Positions 35,618 through 46,986 of a stretch of DNA of 64,000 nucleotides are shown piece after piece. The notes beneath the pieces were generated by a model, which did not search any database, was not told where the DNA came from, and saw only the letters and a list, made by a program, of their open reading frames with translations. The DNA is from Stenocarpella maydis (taxonomy: Eukaryota; Ascomycota; Sordariomycetes; Diaporthales; Diaporthaceae): the NCBI GenBank assembly GCA_002270565.1, contig NQMI01000013.1:231121-295120 (forward strand), written 5' to 3'. Position 1 is the stretch's first letter; every line of letters begins with the position of its first letter. Position numbers and translations under genes: made by a program.

Positions 35618-37211
35618 ATGGACATCGTGAGGCAGCTGGCGTCCCTGTTCAGGTCCGTCAGGACCGTCGTCGCCATCCTCCGCGACCTCTCCAATGACTG
35701 GTCCGCCGTCGCCGCGCGCATGCGAGCCGCCCCAGGCTTCCCGCCCGCCAACCCGACCCTCTCGCAGTGGCACGACGACCCGCCCTTCCCGGAGCTGGTC
35801 GACATGCACACGCCGGGCGGGCCCCCGTCCGCCGCAGACGTCGTCATCATCGGCTCCGGCATCACCGGCGCCGCCGTCGCGTGGCACCTGCTGCAGGGTG
35901 GCACGCCCCCTGGCATCGTGATGCTCGAGGCCCGGCACGCCTGCTCCGGCGCGACCGGCCGCAACGGTCAGCTCGGCTCTCTTGTCCCCCCCTTGCGCGA
36001 TGGGTTGGTGCATCCAGTGCTGACCCCGGGTGGCCTCAGGCGGCCACACAAAGGCGGCCAGCTACCGGTCCTTCCTCGCGAATGCCGACGCCCTGGGCGT
36101 CCAGGCCGCCGCGAGGATCGCGCGCCTGGAGCTCGCAAACATCAATGCCGTGCATTCCTTCGCAAGGGAGCACGGCATCCAGTGTGACTCCCACCCTTGC
36201 CGGACCGTGGATATCATCTACGACGAGCCGCACTGGCGCGAGGCCCACAGGGCCGTCGAGGCGATCCGCGCCGCCCTGGGGCCCGACGACCCCGCGGCTG
36301 AGTATACCTTCCACGGCAGGGACGAGGCCAAGGCGCGGTTCTACTGTGCGGGCACAGACCCGGAGCCCGTCGGGGCGCTAAGCTACGCCGCGGGCAGCAT
36401 CTCCGGGTACAGGTTCGGGGTGGGCGTCTTGAGGCTGGCCCTGCAGAGGGGCTTGAACCTGCAGACACACACGCCCGCCGTGAGCCTGAAGCAGTGCCCT
36501 GGAGGCAGTGGGAGGTGGGAGGTCAGCACGCCGCGCGGGCAGGTCATCGCGGACAAGGTCGTCCTCGCGACGAATGGATACTCGGCACGGCTATGGAAGG
36601 CGTTCCAGGGCGTCATCGTCCCCCTGCGCGGGCACGTCACCGCCCAGCGGCCAGGGGGGAACATGCCTGGCGGCGGGCTGCCGACGACATACTCGTTCAT
36701 CTACGAGGACGGGTACGAGTACATGATCCCCAGGCCACCCGGGTCCAAGCACGCAGGCGATATCGTGATCGGGGGCGGGCTGACCAAGGCGCCTCACGCC
36801 GGGCTGCTCGAGTACGGCACCACGGACGACACGGCCATCAGCCAGGGCGTCAGCGCCTACCTGCGCGACGCAGCGGCCCAGCGCTTCGGCCGGAACTGGG
36901 GCGAGGACCACCCCGACGGCAGGGTCAGGGTGGAGTGGACGGGCATCATGGGGTACAGCCCAGACGGGCTCCCGCTTGTGGGCGAGATGCCCGGGTCGCG
37001 GGGCCTGTGGGCGAGCTGCAGCTTCCAGGGACACGGCATGGTGCTCTGCTGGATGTGTTCGCGCGCCATGGTGGGCATGATGCGTGGCGATGGCGATCTT
37101 GACGGGTGGTTCCCGCCTGAGTTTGTCATTTCCGAGGAGAGGCTCAGGAGGCGGTTCGGCGGCCGGTTGCATACCTCTGCGGGCCCCGAGGAAGATGACC
37201 AGCGGGCATGA
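35618..37211 (+). CDS. FAD-dependent oxidoreductase of the D-amino-acid oxidase (DAO) type
   Basis: Exons 35618-35966 and 36040-37211, with a 73-nt intron (GTCAGC donor, GCTGAC branch, CTCAG acceptor, phase 1); product 506 aa. The splice restores the family sequence SGATGRNGGHTKAASYR, so it is well supported. The dinucleotide-binding motif is VVIIGSGITGAAVAWHLL at about residues 75-92, followed by an acidic residue ending strand 2 (MLEARHACSG). Near the C terminus are ATNGYSARLWKAF, VEWTGIMGYSPDGLPLVGEM and SFQGHGMVLCW, the usual flavin-contacting segments of DAO/glycine-oxidase-like enzymes. These oxidise amines or amino acids using FAD. The substrate cannot be told from sequence. No signal peptide is seen; a peroxisomal C-terminal tripeptide is absent (ends QRA). 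Confidence 0.9.
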
Positions 37212-38667
37212 GCTTGGCCACGTCCAGCCTACCTTGACCGCTGCTTGATCTTAGCGGACTGGGCAACTTGTCCTCGAAACCTTAGCAAAGTGGTCGAGCG
37301 CGATGCCATGGTGCGATGTCACTCTGTGTCGATCCCGCCCTGAGGTGTCAGCCCGAGGACGAGCACAACCTACGCCAGCAGTAGGGCAGGCGGGACCAAG
37401 ACTTATTTGCACAGTGCACGAGTGCCCAATGTTTGACCACTGATGATCACGCAATCTCGACTACACTAGTATTCCCGCCTGTGCTTGTATGATATTTCGG
37501 AAGAATGCAAATCCCAGAGCGGCTGTGGACCGGACCCGAGAGCCCGGCTCCGAAAGGCCACAAAAGGTGGCGGGAGGGATCGGCTCTGCTGGAGAGGAGA
37601 ATCTTGCCTCTGCTCGCCCCAGGCCCACGGAACGAGGGTCGCATCGCTGTGTGTCCTGCCGCGCGTGGGATGCTTGCAAGGATGGAATCCTTCCCGAGCT
37701 TACACTGTCGTATCTAAAGTGTATTCGTCGGCGGGTCGGCTCTGAAGGCGGCCCCCCCCCCCCAGAGCCTCCCACTTCCCCTCCACCCCCTCTTTTCTAC
37801 GGGTCCTCCGGGACGCTCACCACCGAGCAAGGAAGGAGCAGCGGCCGGCAGCGATATTCAGCTGTGTGCGTCCCATGGAAGCTCGAGGCCGAACGTGTGG
37901 TAACCTGCCACTCCCCAAAGTAGCAGAGTAGACGAGTGCGAGAACAGGGAGAAAGGGCCTCCCTCGTTCTGTTGCGACGTCCCACAACCGTTACTACCAT
38001 GTGGATCGGATGGCCTGGATTCAGCTAAATTTTCCATCTGCTCGGGTGGGGCTTGGGACCAAGGGCTCCAGGTTGGGAGCAACTACTCATACAACACCAG
38101 GTTGGATGGTTGAGTAGTGATGCAGAGTTGAACCCAGGCCTCATTCCCGGCCCAAGTTCCGGGGCCAGGGCTGTGGCAAACAGACAGCCAACCTAGACAG
38201 ACAGATACACCACAGGTACAGTGCAGCTTGGAACTTCAGAGCATGGCAAGGGCCAGGGGTCCTTATCCCTACAATACAGAAAGGTTCCGAGCGGCATATC
38301 TTGGATCATGCCAGGTCTGAAGGTCGGGCCTTTTGCCCCGTGTTTTCTCGGCGGGGCAGGAAGGGCTGACGGCGGAGGAGATTGAGTGTCCGGCCTGGCT
38401 GGCCGCATCAGGCCTGGCCCTGCAGGCGTGGCTGATGAAGGGCGGGATTTGGAGCAAATGCCGAGATAGATAGGTCAGTGGCCGGCCGCATCCGGCTCCC
38501 TGACAAGCGTGGAATATGTTGCATCGGCCGGGAGGGGTGAGTGGGAATACGATCAGAGAGGCAACGACAAATAACAAGAACTGGGCCACCACCGCAGGTC
38601 TTCCTCCTGCCCGTTGCGCACAAGCACAAGCAGCAGGCGCAGGCACAGGCGCACCGGCGGCAAAGCC

Positions 38668-38692
38668 AAAAAAAAAAAAAAAAAAAAAAAAA
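38668..38692. repeat. Homopolymer A25
   Basis: Twenty-five consecutive A residues, continued after one G by four more. It could be a retroposed poly-A tail or slippage. No target-site duplication or recognisable body of a LINE or processed gene was seen next to it. Confidence 0.9.
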
Positions 38693-39848
38693 GAAAAGGT
38701 TTGTCGGGACGATGATCCGTTTCCAGTGTCTCACAGCCCCCGCCGGCCGTTGATTGCGGTTCCGCACTGGGCTGCATGCCGCAGTCGCATGTAAATGGTG
38801 TATAGAGTATGGTGTACGGAATATGCCTTGGGTGCTGATGATGCTGGCTGGTGGGCAGAGAGGGGGGGGGGATGCAACGCTATTGATGACCACATGCGCC
38901 GCCTGTCCCGACCCGGGGCTCGCATCCAACGTCCGACACCGCATGTGGGCTGCACTGGCCCTGTCAACTGGGCCATGCCCAGTCGCTGCTGGACGTATTG
39001 TGTATTGTGTGTGGGTGGATGGTCGCACCACCGCACCAGCAGTGGTGGGTGACCACGGCATACGATGATGTAAATCTCCGAGTAATAAGTAATATATCAC
39101 ATACAAGCCGATCCTGCCAGCAATGCCATGTTGTCTATCTAGATACTGGCGGATATACCGCAGAGATTGGCACGTACCCATGTCTGAGCCGCGTAGTGAC
39201 GGCCCAGGTGTCTGGAGACCTAACTGTCCAGGTGTCTGAGTCTACCTGCGCAATGTGCGGGTGGTGCATTTGCTGGTCCCGGGTCCGCGGTGGCGGCTGG
39301 TGGACAGGAGGAAGAAGTATCTCGGTGAGAGACATGGCTTGCGTGCAACAACAGGCCGTGTCTCAATGTCGGCCTGACACGGTCGCCACGCAAAGACCGC
39401 GTGCTTGCTTGCTGCTGTGCCCGTGATGCCATGATATATATATCTACATACATAGTCTAGTGTGTGTGTGTGCGGAGTACATGTACAAGGTATACATAGC
39501 CTGCTGTGTGCCGTCATAGCTGCCACAGCAGCGGCAGCATCACTCAGCGTGGCTTGTGGCCCACAGCACTCTATGTCTTGGTCACAGTATGTAGATACAG
39601 ATACCATAGTGTAGTGTGCAGTGTGTGATCCGTACACCTGGGGCAGAAAGACCGAGCGCACACAAAGTATCTACACACTATATAGTACTCCATAGTGTAT
39701 AGTGTGACCGCCACGCTGGGAACCAGATGCTGGGTCCGCCCCTGCTCGTCTACCCTGCTGCAACCGTCCCACTGGGACCTGTGGATCTTGCTTCCTCCCG
39801 CTTCCTCGGCGCCCCTCGGTGGGCCGATACCCACCTTGTTTGTCCTCT

Positions 39849-39868
39849 TCTCTCTCTCTCTCTCTCTC
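39849..39868. repeat. TC dinucleotide microsatellite
   Basis: Ten tandem TC units in a pyrimidine-rich stretch of the long spacer. No function is implied. Confidence 0.9.
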
Positions 39869-41130
39869 ACTCGCGACTCTCCCTGCCCTTTCCGGCGCCT
39901 GTGAGCGAGTCCGGACCCGAATCTCACCCTGACCAACTCTGACTAACCCTGGGCTGCCTGGCTGGGGAGGCACATCCGGAGACACCCCCCCTCATATGCT
40001 GCTTATTACATGAGTTGTGCCACCTGCGCATGTGCACACTCGTCTGGTCCCGGGCCAAGCAAGGCCCCTCCTGCCAAGCCCAGGCACGACAGACTGTGGT
40101 CGACTCCCCAGACCGAGACGGCGGCTGAACAAGTGCCAGGCAGGGCGGGCAGGCAGGGCAGGGTGGCCCAACTGGCTGACAGGCCCGGAGCCTTCATTTC
40201 GCCAGCCCGAGCTAGAGCACAGCCCTTTCCGCATGCATGCGAGGACCGCCTTGGGACTGCAGCACCATGTACGCCTGCAGTATGCACTCGTGTGTCTGTC
40301 TCATCCTGGCCCGTGGTGACTTGGGGCCGTAAGCCCAGTCCGCCCGCCTCTCTACACCGGCCCAAACCTCCCTGGGCCTGGACTTGTCATCTCACTGTGT
40401 CCCTGCTCGAGATAGGCATCCTCACCCTCCGGTGTTCGAGTCCTCCCCCTTGCACGTGTGTGCCCTGGGGCGGGAATCAGTGACGGACGGGCGACCGGCC
40501 CTGCTTCGAGGATCTCCTGGTTGTCCCGGCTGTAACTAGGCTGGGTAGGCTCCCAGACTAATAAAGTCCGGTCCGCATTGTGTTCTGTAGTAAGCACCTC
40601 GAAGGACTGGGATCCCAGTCATCACCCCCCTGGGTCGTCCAATCTCTGGCCCGACTGACAGGAGAGCGAGCCCGAACAGAGAAACCCACCTTACCCGACC
40701 CTATGGATCATAAACTGGCGTTCGCCCAATGGCTTCCTGCCATACCCAAACCGACCCGTCCTCATAACGACACCACAACCGTCCCTGCCACACACGGGCG
40801 GGCAGAGCGAGCCCATACTTCTTCCAGCCACCAATACAGATACATACAGCCAGCACGGTGCTTCGTTCTCTTCACCACATCGGCTGCTTACTCACTCGCT
40901 TGACCCGTGTTGGCTTGTGCTGCTCACTCAGACGGGACACATCCTTCTGACAAGAGCCTCACCCCAGCCTTATTTCATCTTACCACCGGCCCCCTTGACG
41001 ACACAGTATTATCTCATCCTGATCCCGACCAGCCATGCACCGTCCACATACAAGATAGTGGTGGTGGACACTCAAAGTGCAAACCAAGTGCGCTCCGGAC
41101 CAGGCTGGGCACCCGGGCACAACACCGATA

Positions 41131-43404
41131 ATGCTCTCCCCTCCAGGCTCGGCCTCCAGCTCCATCATGGACCGCGACAGGGCACCCGGAGGACCATCAT
41201 CATATCCCCCGGGAGAGCAACCGTTCCCAGGCCAGGCACCTTCCAGCTACTACCACCCGCCAACCAGCGGAGGAGGAGGCTACTGCGGCGCCGGCAGCAG
41301 CAATAACATCCCATTGCCCTCAGCAGCAGCCGTTGGCGCCCCCGAGCCATCGCCCCCACCGTCCCTGCTGGGCCACCAGGCCGCCGCCGGGGGAGACCAG
41401 GCGGCCGGCTCCTCCTCCTTCACCAGCACGTGGATCACCCCGGGCGCCGGCGACGGTGACGACGGCGACGACAGCTTCGCCGACACGGACTTTGTCTATG
41501 AGAATGGCCGTAGGTACCACGCGCCCGCCTTGGGCAGGGTCGTCTACCCCCTGCCCAACGACGAGTCGGAGCAGGAGCGCGACGACATGAAGCACAAGCT
41601 GGCCCTGTGGATGATGCACGAGAAGCTGCTGTACGCGCCCGTCGACGAGGCGCTGAAGAAGGGCGGTATGGTCTTCGACCTGGGTATGTCTTGCCACCCT
41701 CTACCTATCTTGAACTCCACCCCTGGTCCTTCTTTTCAGACACTACGCCAAAAAGCATGTCTGCCTCTGTCTCAGAGTGGCCAGACCGGGCTGTGTGTAT
41801 TTTGCTTTTCTTGTCCCCCCTCGCAAATCAACCGCCTGCCGGAGCTCACCCCCTTCCCGTGGGGCACTGCCAACCACACCGACAGAGCCTGGGTCCTTAG
41901 CGAGCCGAGCTGAACTGTATGCCACTCACGTGGCTTTTTATTTTGTTTTTTCCTTCTGATTCTTTTATCCTTGACGTCCCACACTGGTTGAAATCAGAGA
42001 GCTGACCGATTGTGTGACGGAAAAAACAGGTACCGGAACAGGGGAGTGGGCAATGGAAAGTGAGTGTGCGACGATGCTTTGTGTTTTGCATCCCCTTCCT
42101 GTTTCTCCCCCTCCACCCGTCCTGCTGGGCTGTGGTGTCTCGGACGACTTCGACCTGTGCGCCGGGACCATGATCTGCCCTCGGGGCTTCAGAGCAGGGG
42201 GGGGGGTGGGGCTTCGGGATACCGCATGCCATCAAACCTGGTTGTGTTTCCATGGCCTCTGGTGATCGGCCTGTCCTGCCCACGTGCATCCTGGCCGGTG
42301 TCACCGTCGCCGCCGGTGAGACAGCACCGATAGAAATCCTCTCCGGATCACATCCAGCCTGTCAAGGTCCCGACAGGGGGCCTAAGCCGTGGCCAACCAG
42401 GGCTTTGGCCCCCAAGTCCCACAAGAACTGCACATTTACCATTGTGTCGTCCACATCGAAATTGGCTGACAATCATATTCTGTTGACACCCCCATACCTC
42501 CTCTCACAGTCTGTCTTTTGTTGGTGTGGCACAGCTTTGGAGCAGCCAGGCGCAATGAGATATTGGACCTAGCAACAAGTGGACTGACGGCTATGCAGTG
42601 GCCCAGAGGTACGGGAAATCACAGATCTTCGGCTGCGACATATCGCCAATACAGCCGGCTTATGTCTGGGATAATGTCTTCTTTTCGGCAGACGACTTTG
42701 AGGAGGAGTGGACGGGCTACCCCGAGAACGCCTTCGACTGTATACACATGCGCTACACGGCGTTTGCAATCAGGGACCCCAAGGCCTTGTTACAGCGAGT
42801 GATGAAGTACGGCCCCGACCTCTCCCAACACACACCTGTCCCCACAAGTCATGACGGGGAAACACATCATCACACAGGGAAGCGGCGGAGAGAACAAGTG
42901 CTGACACACGCCGCCCAAAACAGACACCTCAAGCCGGGCGGCTACGTAGAGTTCCAGGAGCTGACCTACTGGCCGCGCTCGGACGACAACACCCTGACGG
43001 ACACGACCCCCTACGCCTTCCGCGACTTCTGCTACTACGTGCAGATGGGCGTCGCCAACCTGGGGCTCGACCTGCACATGATCAGCCGCCTGCCCCAGGC
43101 GCTCCGCGACTCGGGCTTCGACGACGTCACCGAGGCCCGGCACAAGCTGCCTATCGGCCGCTGGGCCCGCGACCGGCGCCAGCGCCAAAAGGGCATCTGG
43201 TTCCTGCGCATGATCCTCATGGAGGGCCTGTCGGCTATCGCAAAGAGACCGCTCACGCAGGGCCTGGGCTGGAAGGCAGAGCAGGTCGAGATGTTCCTCG
43301 TCGACGTGCGCAAGAGCCTGAACGACACGGGCGTGCACGCCTACTTCCCCTTTACTGTCGTGTATGGGCGCAAGCCGCTCGCGGCCGGGGCGGCGGCTTC
43401 GTGA
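41131..43404 (+). CDS. SAM-dependent methyltransferase, LaeA-like
   Basis: Proposed exons: 41131-41683, 42030-42059, 42560-42806, 42924-43404 (436 aa; all phases close). A later ATG at 41167 is an alternative start. Residues 1-120 are disordered, rich in Pro, Ser, Gly and Asp. FVYENGRRYHA and DDMKHKLALWMMHEKLLYAP lead into motif I, FDLGTGTGEWAME, whose Gly loop is split by intron 1. Exon 3 carries FGCDISPIQPAYVWDN (post-I acidic residue) and FDCIHMRYTAFAI. Exon 4 starts HLKPGGYVEFQE, the standard sequence of this fungal family. The last exon runs to VVYGRKPL. The middle join is the weak point: the 500-nt intron 42060-42559 uses the only in-phase acceptor I found. Relatives are regulators or tailoring enzymes of specialised metabolism; the substrate is unknown. 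It converges with the homogentisate dioxygenase gene. Confidence 0.8.
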
Positions 43405-43795
43405 GACAGATGAGAGCCGAGGACGGGCGCCGGGGCATACCGCCCGGCTTTTTGTGAGGTGTAGGCATTGATCCTGCGTGAGTGGTGGATTGATCAGTTT
43501 AGATACCCAATGCGGCGGCGGAGCCGGCATATGACAGAAGGGACCTACAGTTAGGGTTCTACGAGCTCTCTATTAATGATTAACGTGGTGGAAATGCGAA
43601 TGCGTGGTCCAACCCCTGGGCCCTTCGACATTGACGAGATTGGAGACCATGCAGTATGAGCAAATTAGGGGAGGCCTAACAAAGAATATCACCCCAAGAA
43701 GTTGTGACTTGCCGCAGGGGCTGTTACAACATGACCGGCTGTCCTGTGGCAACGCGCAGATAGACGTGTATCACGACACAACCCCTCGTTCCGCT
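43405..43795. other. Convergent 3' spacer
   Basis: 391 bp between the 3' ends of the methyltransferase (+) and homogentisate dioxygenase (-). Nothing beyond the expected 3' UTRs is seen. Confidence 0.5.
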
Positions 43796-45300
43796 TCACT
43801 TCAACAGATGCCCATCGGCCTTCGCGCCCGCCGGCCTCTTCCAGTGGACCTTGACGCCGCCCCAGCTGTGCTGGCTGTACTCCTCCTGGACCTTGCTGCA
43901 CGTCTTGAGCCCCCAGTCCGTGACGCCCACCATGAGGCAGCTCTCAAACATGAAGGCGCAGCTCCCGCCGCCGACCTTGGCCGGCTTCAGCTCGGCGTTC
44001 CTCGCGCCCTCGTAGCTGTCGACGTCCGGGCCGTGCCCACTCATGACGTTATGCAGGCTCGCGCCCCCCGGGACAAACCCGCCCGCGCCGCCCTTCTTAG
44101 CGTCGTACCCGCCCCGGATGAGGCCCATAAACTCGCTCATGGTGTTGCGGTGGTACCAGGGCGGGCGGAAAGTGTCCTCGCCGACGAGCCAGCGGGGCGG
44201 GAAGATGACAAAGTCGGCCACGGCCGTCCCCACGTGGTCCGTCGGCGCAGACAGCACGGTGAAGATGCTCGGGTCCGGGTGGTCGAAGCTGATGCTGCCG
44301 ATGGTGTTGAAGCGGCCCAGGTCGTACTTGTAAGGGTAGTAGTTGCCGTGCCAGGCGACCACGTCGAAGGGCGTGTGCGGCTGCAGCGTCTGGTACAGGC
44401 TGTTTGCGAACTTGGCCGTCACTGTGTACGAGCTGGGCCCGTCGAACGCCACGCTGCCGCAGTCCTCGTCAAAGGATGCTACCGGCGCCTGGAAGTCGCG
44501 CGCGTTGGCGAGCCCGTTGGACCCGATGGGCCCCAGCTCGGGGAGCATGAAGTGGCCCTGGTACAGCTCGAGGGCGTAGCCCCGCGCCGGGCCGGAGGGG
44601 AGGTAGACGGCGAACTTTACGCCCCGCGGAATCACGGCGATCTCCATGGGCCGGACCAGCAGCCACCCCTGCTCGGTACGGATGTCTAGCACGCCCTCCT
44701 GCGCGACAAGCAGGAAGTCGCCGTCGGCCGAGTAGAAGGCGTGTTTTGTGTCCATCGACTTGGCCGCCGCAAAAATGTATATGCCGATGCCTGACTTGAC
44801 CGTGGGGTCGCCGGCACCAGCGACGAGGTGCAGACCGCTCACGAAGTCCGCGTCCCCCGAGCCGTGGTCGAAGGGGTCCCAGCGGAGCTGGTTAGGAATG
44901 TAGTGCATCTTGGTCGCGGCCGACTCCTTGAAGTCTACCGACTGCCCGCTGCCGTGGCCATTCGTGGGCTGGGACGAGGCCGGCTCGAAGGGCGGGTGCG
45001 AGCAGCTAGGGAGGATACGGTAAAGCCATGTCTGCTTGTTCTCGTGACGCGGAGCAGTGAAGGCGGTCCCGGAGAGTTTCTCGGCGTAGAGACCGTGTGG
45101 TGGCCTCTGCGGGGAGTTCCGGCCGAGTGGGAGGGCATCCGGGACAGCTTCGGTCCTGTTGTACAAACGAACAAGGCATGTTAGCCCGCGGACCCTGCTG
45201 GGAGATCAGATAGAGTCTGTGTTTCTACTTGCTCGAAGTAAGAGTCGAAGCCGTTCTGATAACGGTACTTCTCCTTGAAGTCAAATTCCGTGACGGGCAT
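43796..45300 (-). CDS. hmgA: Homogentisate 1,2-dioxygenase
   Basis: Exons 45300-45233 and 45155-43796; product 475 aa. Exon 1 encodes [20 protein letters not shown], the typical fungal start. The junction reads [20 protein letters not shown], as expected for the family. Downstream come [20 protein letters not shown] and [10 protein letters not shown]. The iron site is intact: His in [14 protein letters not shown], Glu in the same block, and His in [11 protein letters not shown]. The enzyme opens the ring of homogentisate to maleylacetoacetate using Fe(II) and O2 in phenylalanine/tyrosine breakdown, and its loss gives brown pyomelanin. Maleylacetoacetate isomerase and fumarylacetoacetase, often clustered with it in fungi, are not in this window. 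A Pro/Ser-rich insert ([18 protein letters not shown]) makes it a little longer than usual. Confidence 0.95.
45156..45232 (-). other. GC-AG intron in the homogentisate dioxygenase gene
   Basis: This 77-nt intron starts GCAAGT and ends CAACAG, with a GCTAAC branch site. The exon phases (2 then 1) close only with the GC donor; the nearby GTAGAA donor one base later would break the frame. The spliced protein matches the conserved family N terminus, so a GC donor is well supported. Confidence 0.82.
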
Positions 45301-46208
45301 TGTGGTGTGGCCGCCCCCCTCGTGGACAACCGATGTCGTCTTGGGATTGAAGAAGACAAAGACCACGGTGCGGAACTGGCGAAAGCGCTGATGTGACTGT
45401 CTATCAGCCAACAGCAGCCTGCAGGATGTCGATCTCCAAGGAGGCAATGAGGCAAGCACCAGCGGGAAGCGTCGGCATCTTAAAACGGCAAGACGTAGCA
45501 AAGAGAGGTGCCGACTCGTTCGGGTCCTGGGTTGTGACGTCGCGGCGCGAGCCTGTCGGAGTGTCGATATCGAGCACAAGTCTCGGGTGGCTCGCACCCT
45601 TGGCACACACACAGGCCTCCGCGACGATTCCGCACGCGGCTAACACCGGACAATGCGGGGTTTGACAGCGGAGGGGTCCAGTGCGGGCCGACGAGAACCG
45701 CCCCGCACCTTCCAGGCAGATGCCACGGCACACCTCTAGGGCTTCACGATGGACCGACCTGCTTGTTCCGCCTGCTTGTTCCCTTTTTTCTTGGCACAGC
45801 TGAGAGCCATGGCCGTGATCGATGGCAAGCTGACTGACATCTGGGGGAGGCTGCAAACCAGCGGGCGGACAGGCATCGGAACCCTCATGTCAGGTTGTCT
45901 GACCACCCCATGGTGGAGACATCAAGCTCTAGGGCAATTGTCTTGTACGCGTCATGACTTGCTGAGTAGCGATCATGTTGTTCGATTGACTGATGTGCGT
46001 CTTGCGCATTTGAGGCAGTGGCAGCTATGGAATCTCCGGTGCTCGGACTGACATGTGTGATACGAGGCCCCGCTCCGCCACGCCCAGTTGTCGTCAGCAC
46101 CAGTGCAGCCCCTCGACAGACTCCAAACCAAAAAAAAAGGCCCAGTCCTTGCAAGGCCCAATCTGAGCAATGCCCCATTGGAGACGGGTGGCGACGTGAA
46201 GGGCACGT
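45301..46208. promoter_or_regulatory. Spacer upstream of homogentisate dioxygenase
   Basis: About 0.9 kb between the dioxygenase start and the 3' end of the DUF6699 gene, both on the minus strand. It must hold the dioxygenase promoter and the 3' UTR of its neighbour. The frames open here overlap on both strands and lack motifs. No specific operator was identified. Confidence 0.45.
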
Positions 46209-46986
46209 CTACTCCTCGGCATTCTTCTTGTTCTTCTTCTTGCCTGACGGGGCAGCAACCACGCCGCTGTTGACCTGCAGGTGGACCACCAGCCTGGTCC
46301 ATGACTCCTCCTTGTCCCACTCGAAGCCAGCTAGGTAGGGCTTGTCAAGCTCGTCATCTTGCTGTTTAGCGAGGCTGGTCAGTGATTTCGGACAGTACTG
46401 AGAGGGCAGGCACCTCGTGGCTCTGAAGATGGGCCTGGTGATTGCAGGAGTGGTACATACCCTCTTCTTGAATTGCTTGTGGATGGCATCCAGTGCATCC
46501 TTGATCGTCACACCCTTGAGGTTCCGTGCGGTGACCTCGAGCCCCAGTGGGAAGTGCAGGTCAATCTTCTTGACTGGTGGCTCAGTGAGCATCTTCTTGA
46601 GGATGTCCTTGTCCTCAATAGACGATGGCGAGGTGTTGACCTTCCTGTAAGCAGAGAAAGGAGGTCAGTATCCAGGTCCATGTCGCACTGAACCACACCA
46701 GGGGCGGCCATGCTGGACAAGAAGGGCACTTACCATCCGGTCTTTTGTGTCTCGGGGGCTATTTGCAGCTCAATCTTCTGCTCCTCTGTTCACAGCCACC
46801 GTGTATCAGCTGATGCCAGGCTACGTGAGCGCTCGAGGCGGTGGGCGGCAACTTACCAATGTCCTTGATGTTCCACACGCCAGGAGCCGCGATCGATGAC
46901 ATCCTAGGCTTCTTCGTCTCCTTGGCATCCTTGGTGGCGTCGATGCCCTCGACGGCAGAGTCGACCTTGGAGAGAGGTTCCGTCAT
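46209..46986 (-). CDS. DUF6699-domain-like fungal protein
   Basis: Four exons: 46986-46857, 46785-46734, 46644-46461 and 46361-46209; product 172 aa. Donors are GTAAGT, GTAAGT and GTATGT, and all phases agree. The last intron (99 nt) is a multiple of three and open, so its retention would be invisible from frame alone. The protein has a charged N terminus, then GVWNIKDI, IELQIAPETQKTGW, EPPVKKIDLHFPLGLEV and GVTIKDALDAIHKQFKKR, then FEWDKEESWTRLVVHL and a Lys/Asn tail (GKKKNKKNAEE). The W-N-I strand, the PPV strand and the GVT-DAL-AIH helix match my recollection of the fungal DUF6699 fold. Function is unknown; a role in protein contacts is only a guess. Confidence 0.75.

Larger units (their letters stand above)
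37212..41130. other. 3.9-kb spacer without supported gene
   Basis: Open frames up to about 257 codons occur on the minus strand at 38.4-39.2 kb, but they are low-complexity, read through a poly-T run and carry no motif. Simple repeats include 25 A at 38668-38692 and ten TC units at 39849-39868. Several GTACATGTAC-like palindromes are near 39475-39490. The promoter of the methyltransferase must lie at the right end. Confidence 0.5.

Noticed and set aside
35428..36049. Long minus-strand frames over the FAD oxidoreductase
   Set aside because: They overlap the exon with the GxGxxG motif and show only low-complexity Gly/Arg/Ala sequence.
38408..39181. 257-codon minus-strand frame in the long spacer
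   Set aside because: It reads through the A25/T25 run as a Phe string, has no domain, and competes with equally long frames on the other strand.
43604..44689. 361-codon open frame on the plus strand
   Set aside because: It is the complement of homogentisate dioxygenase exon 2, whose iron ligands are all readable on the minus strand.
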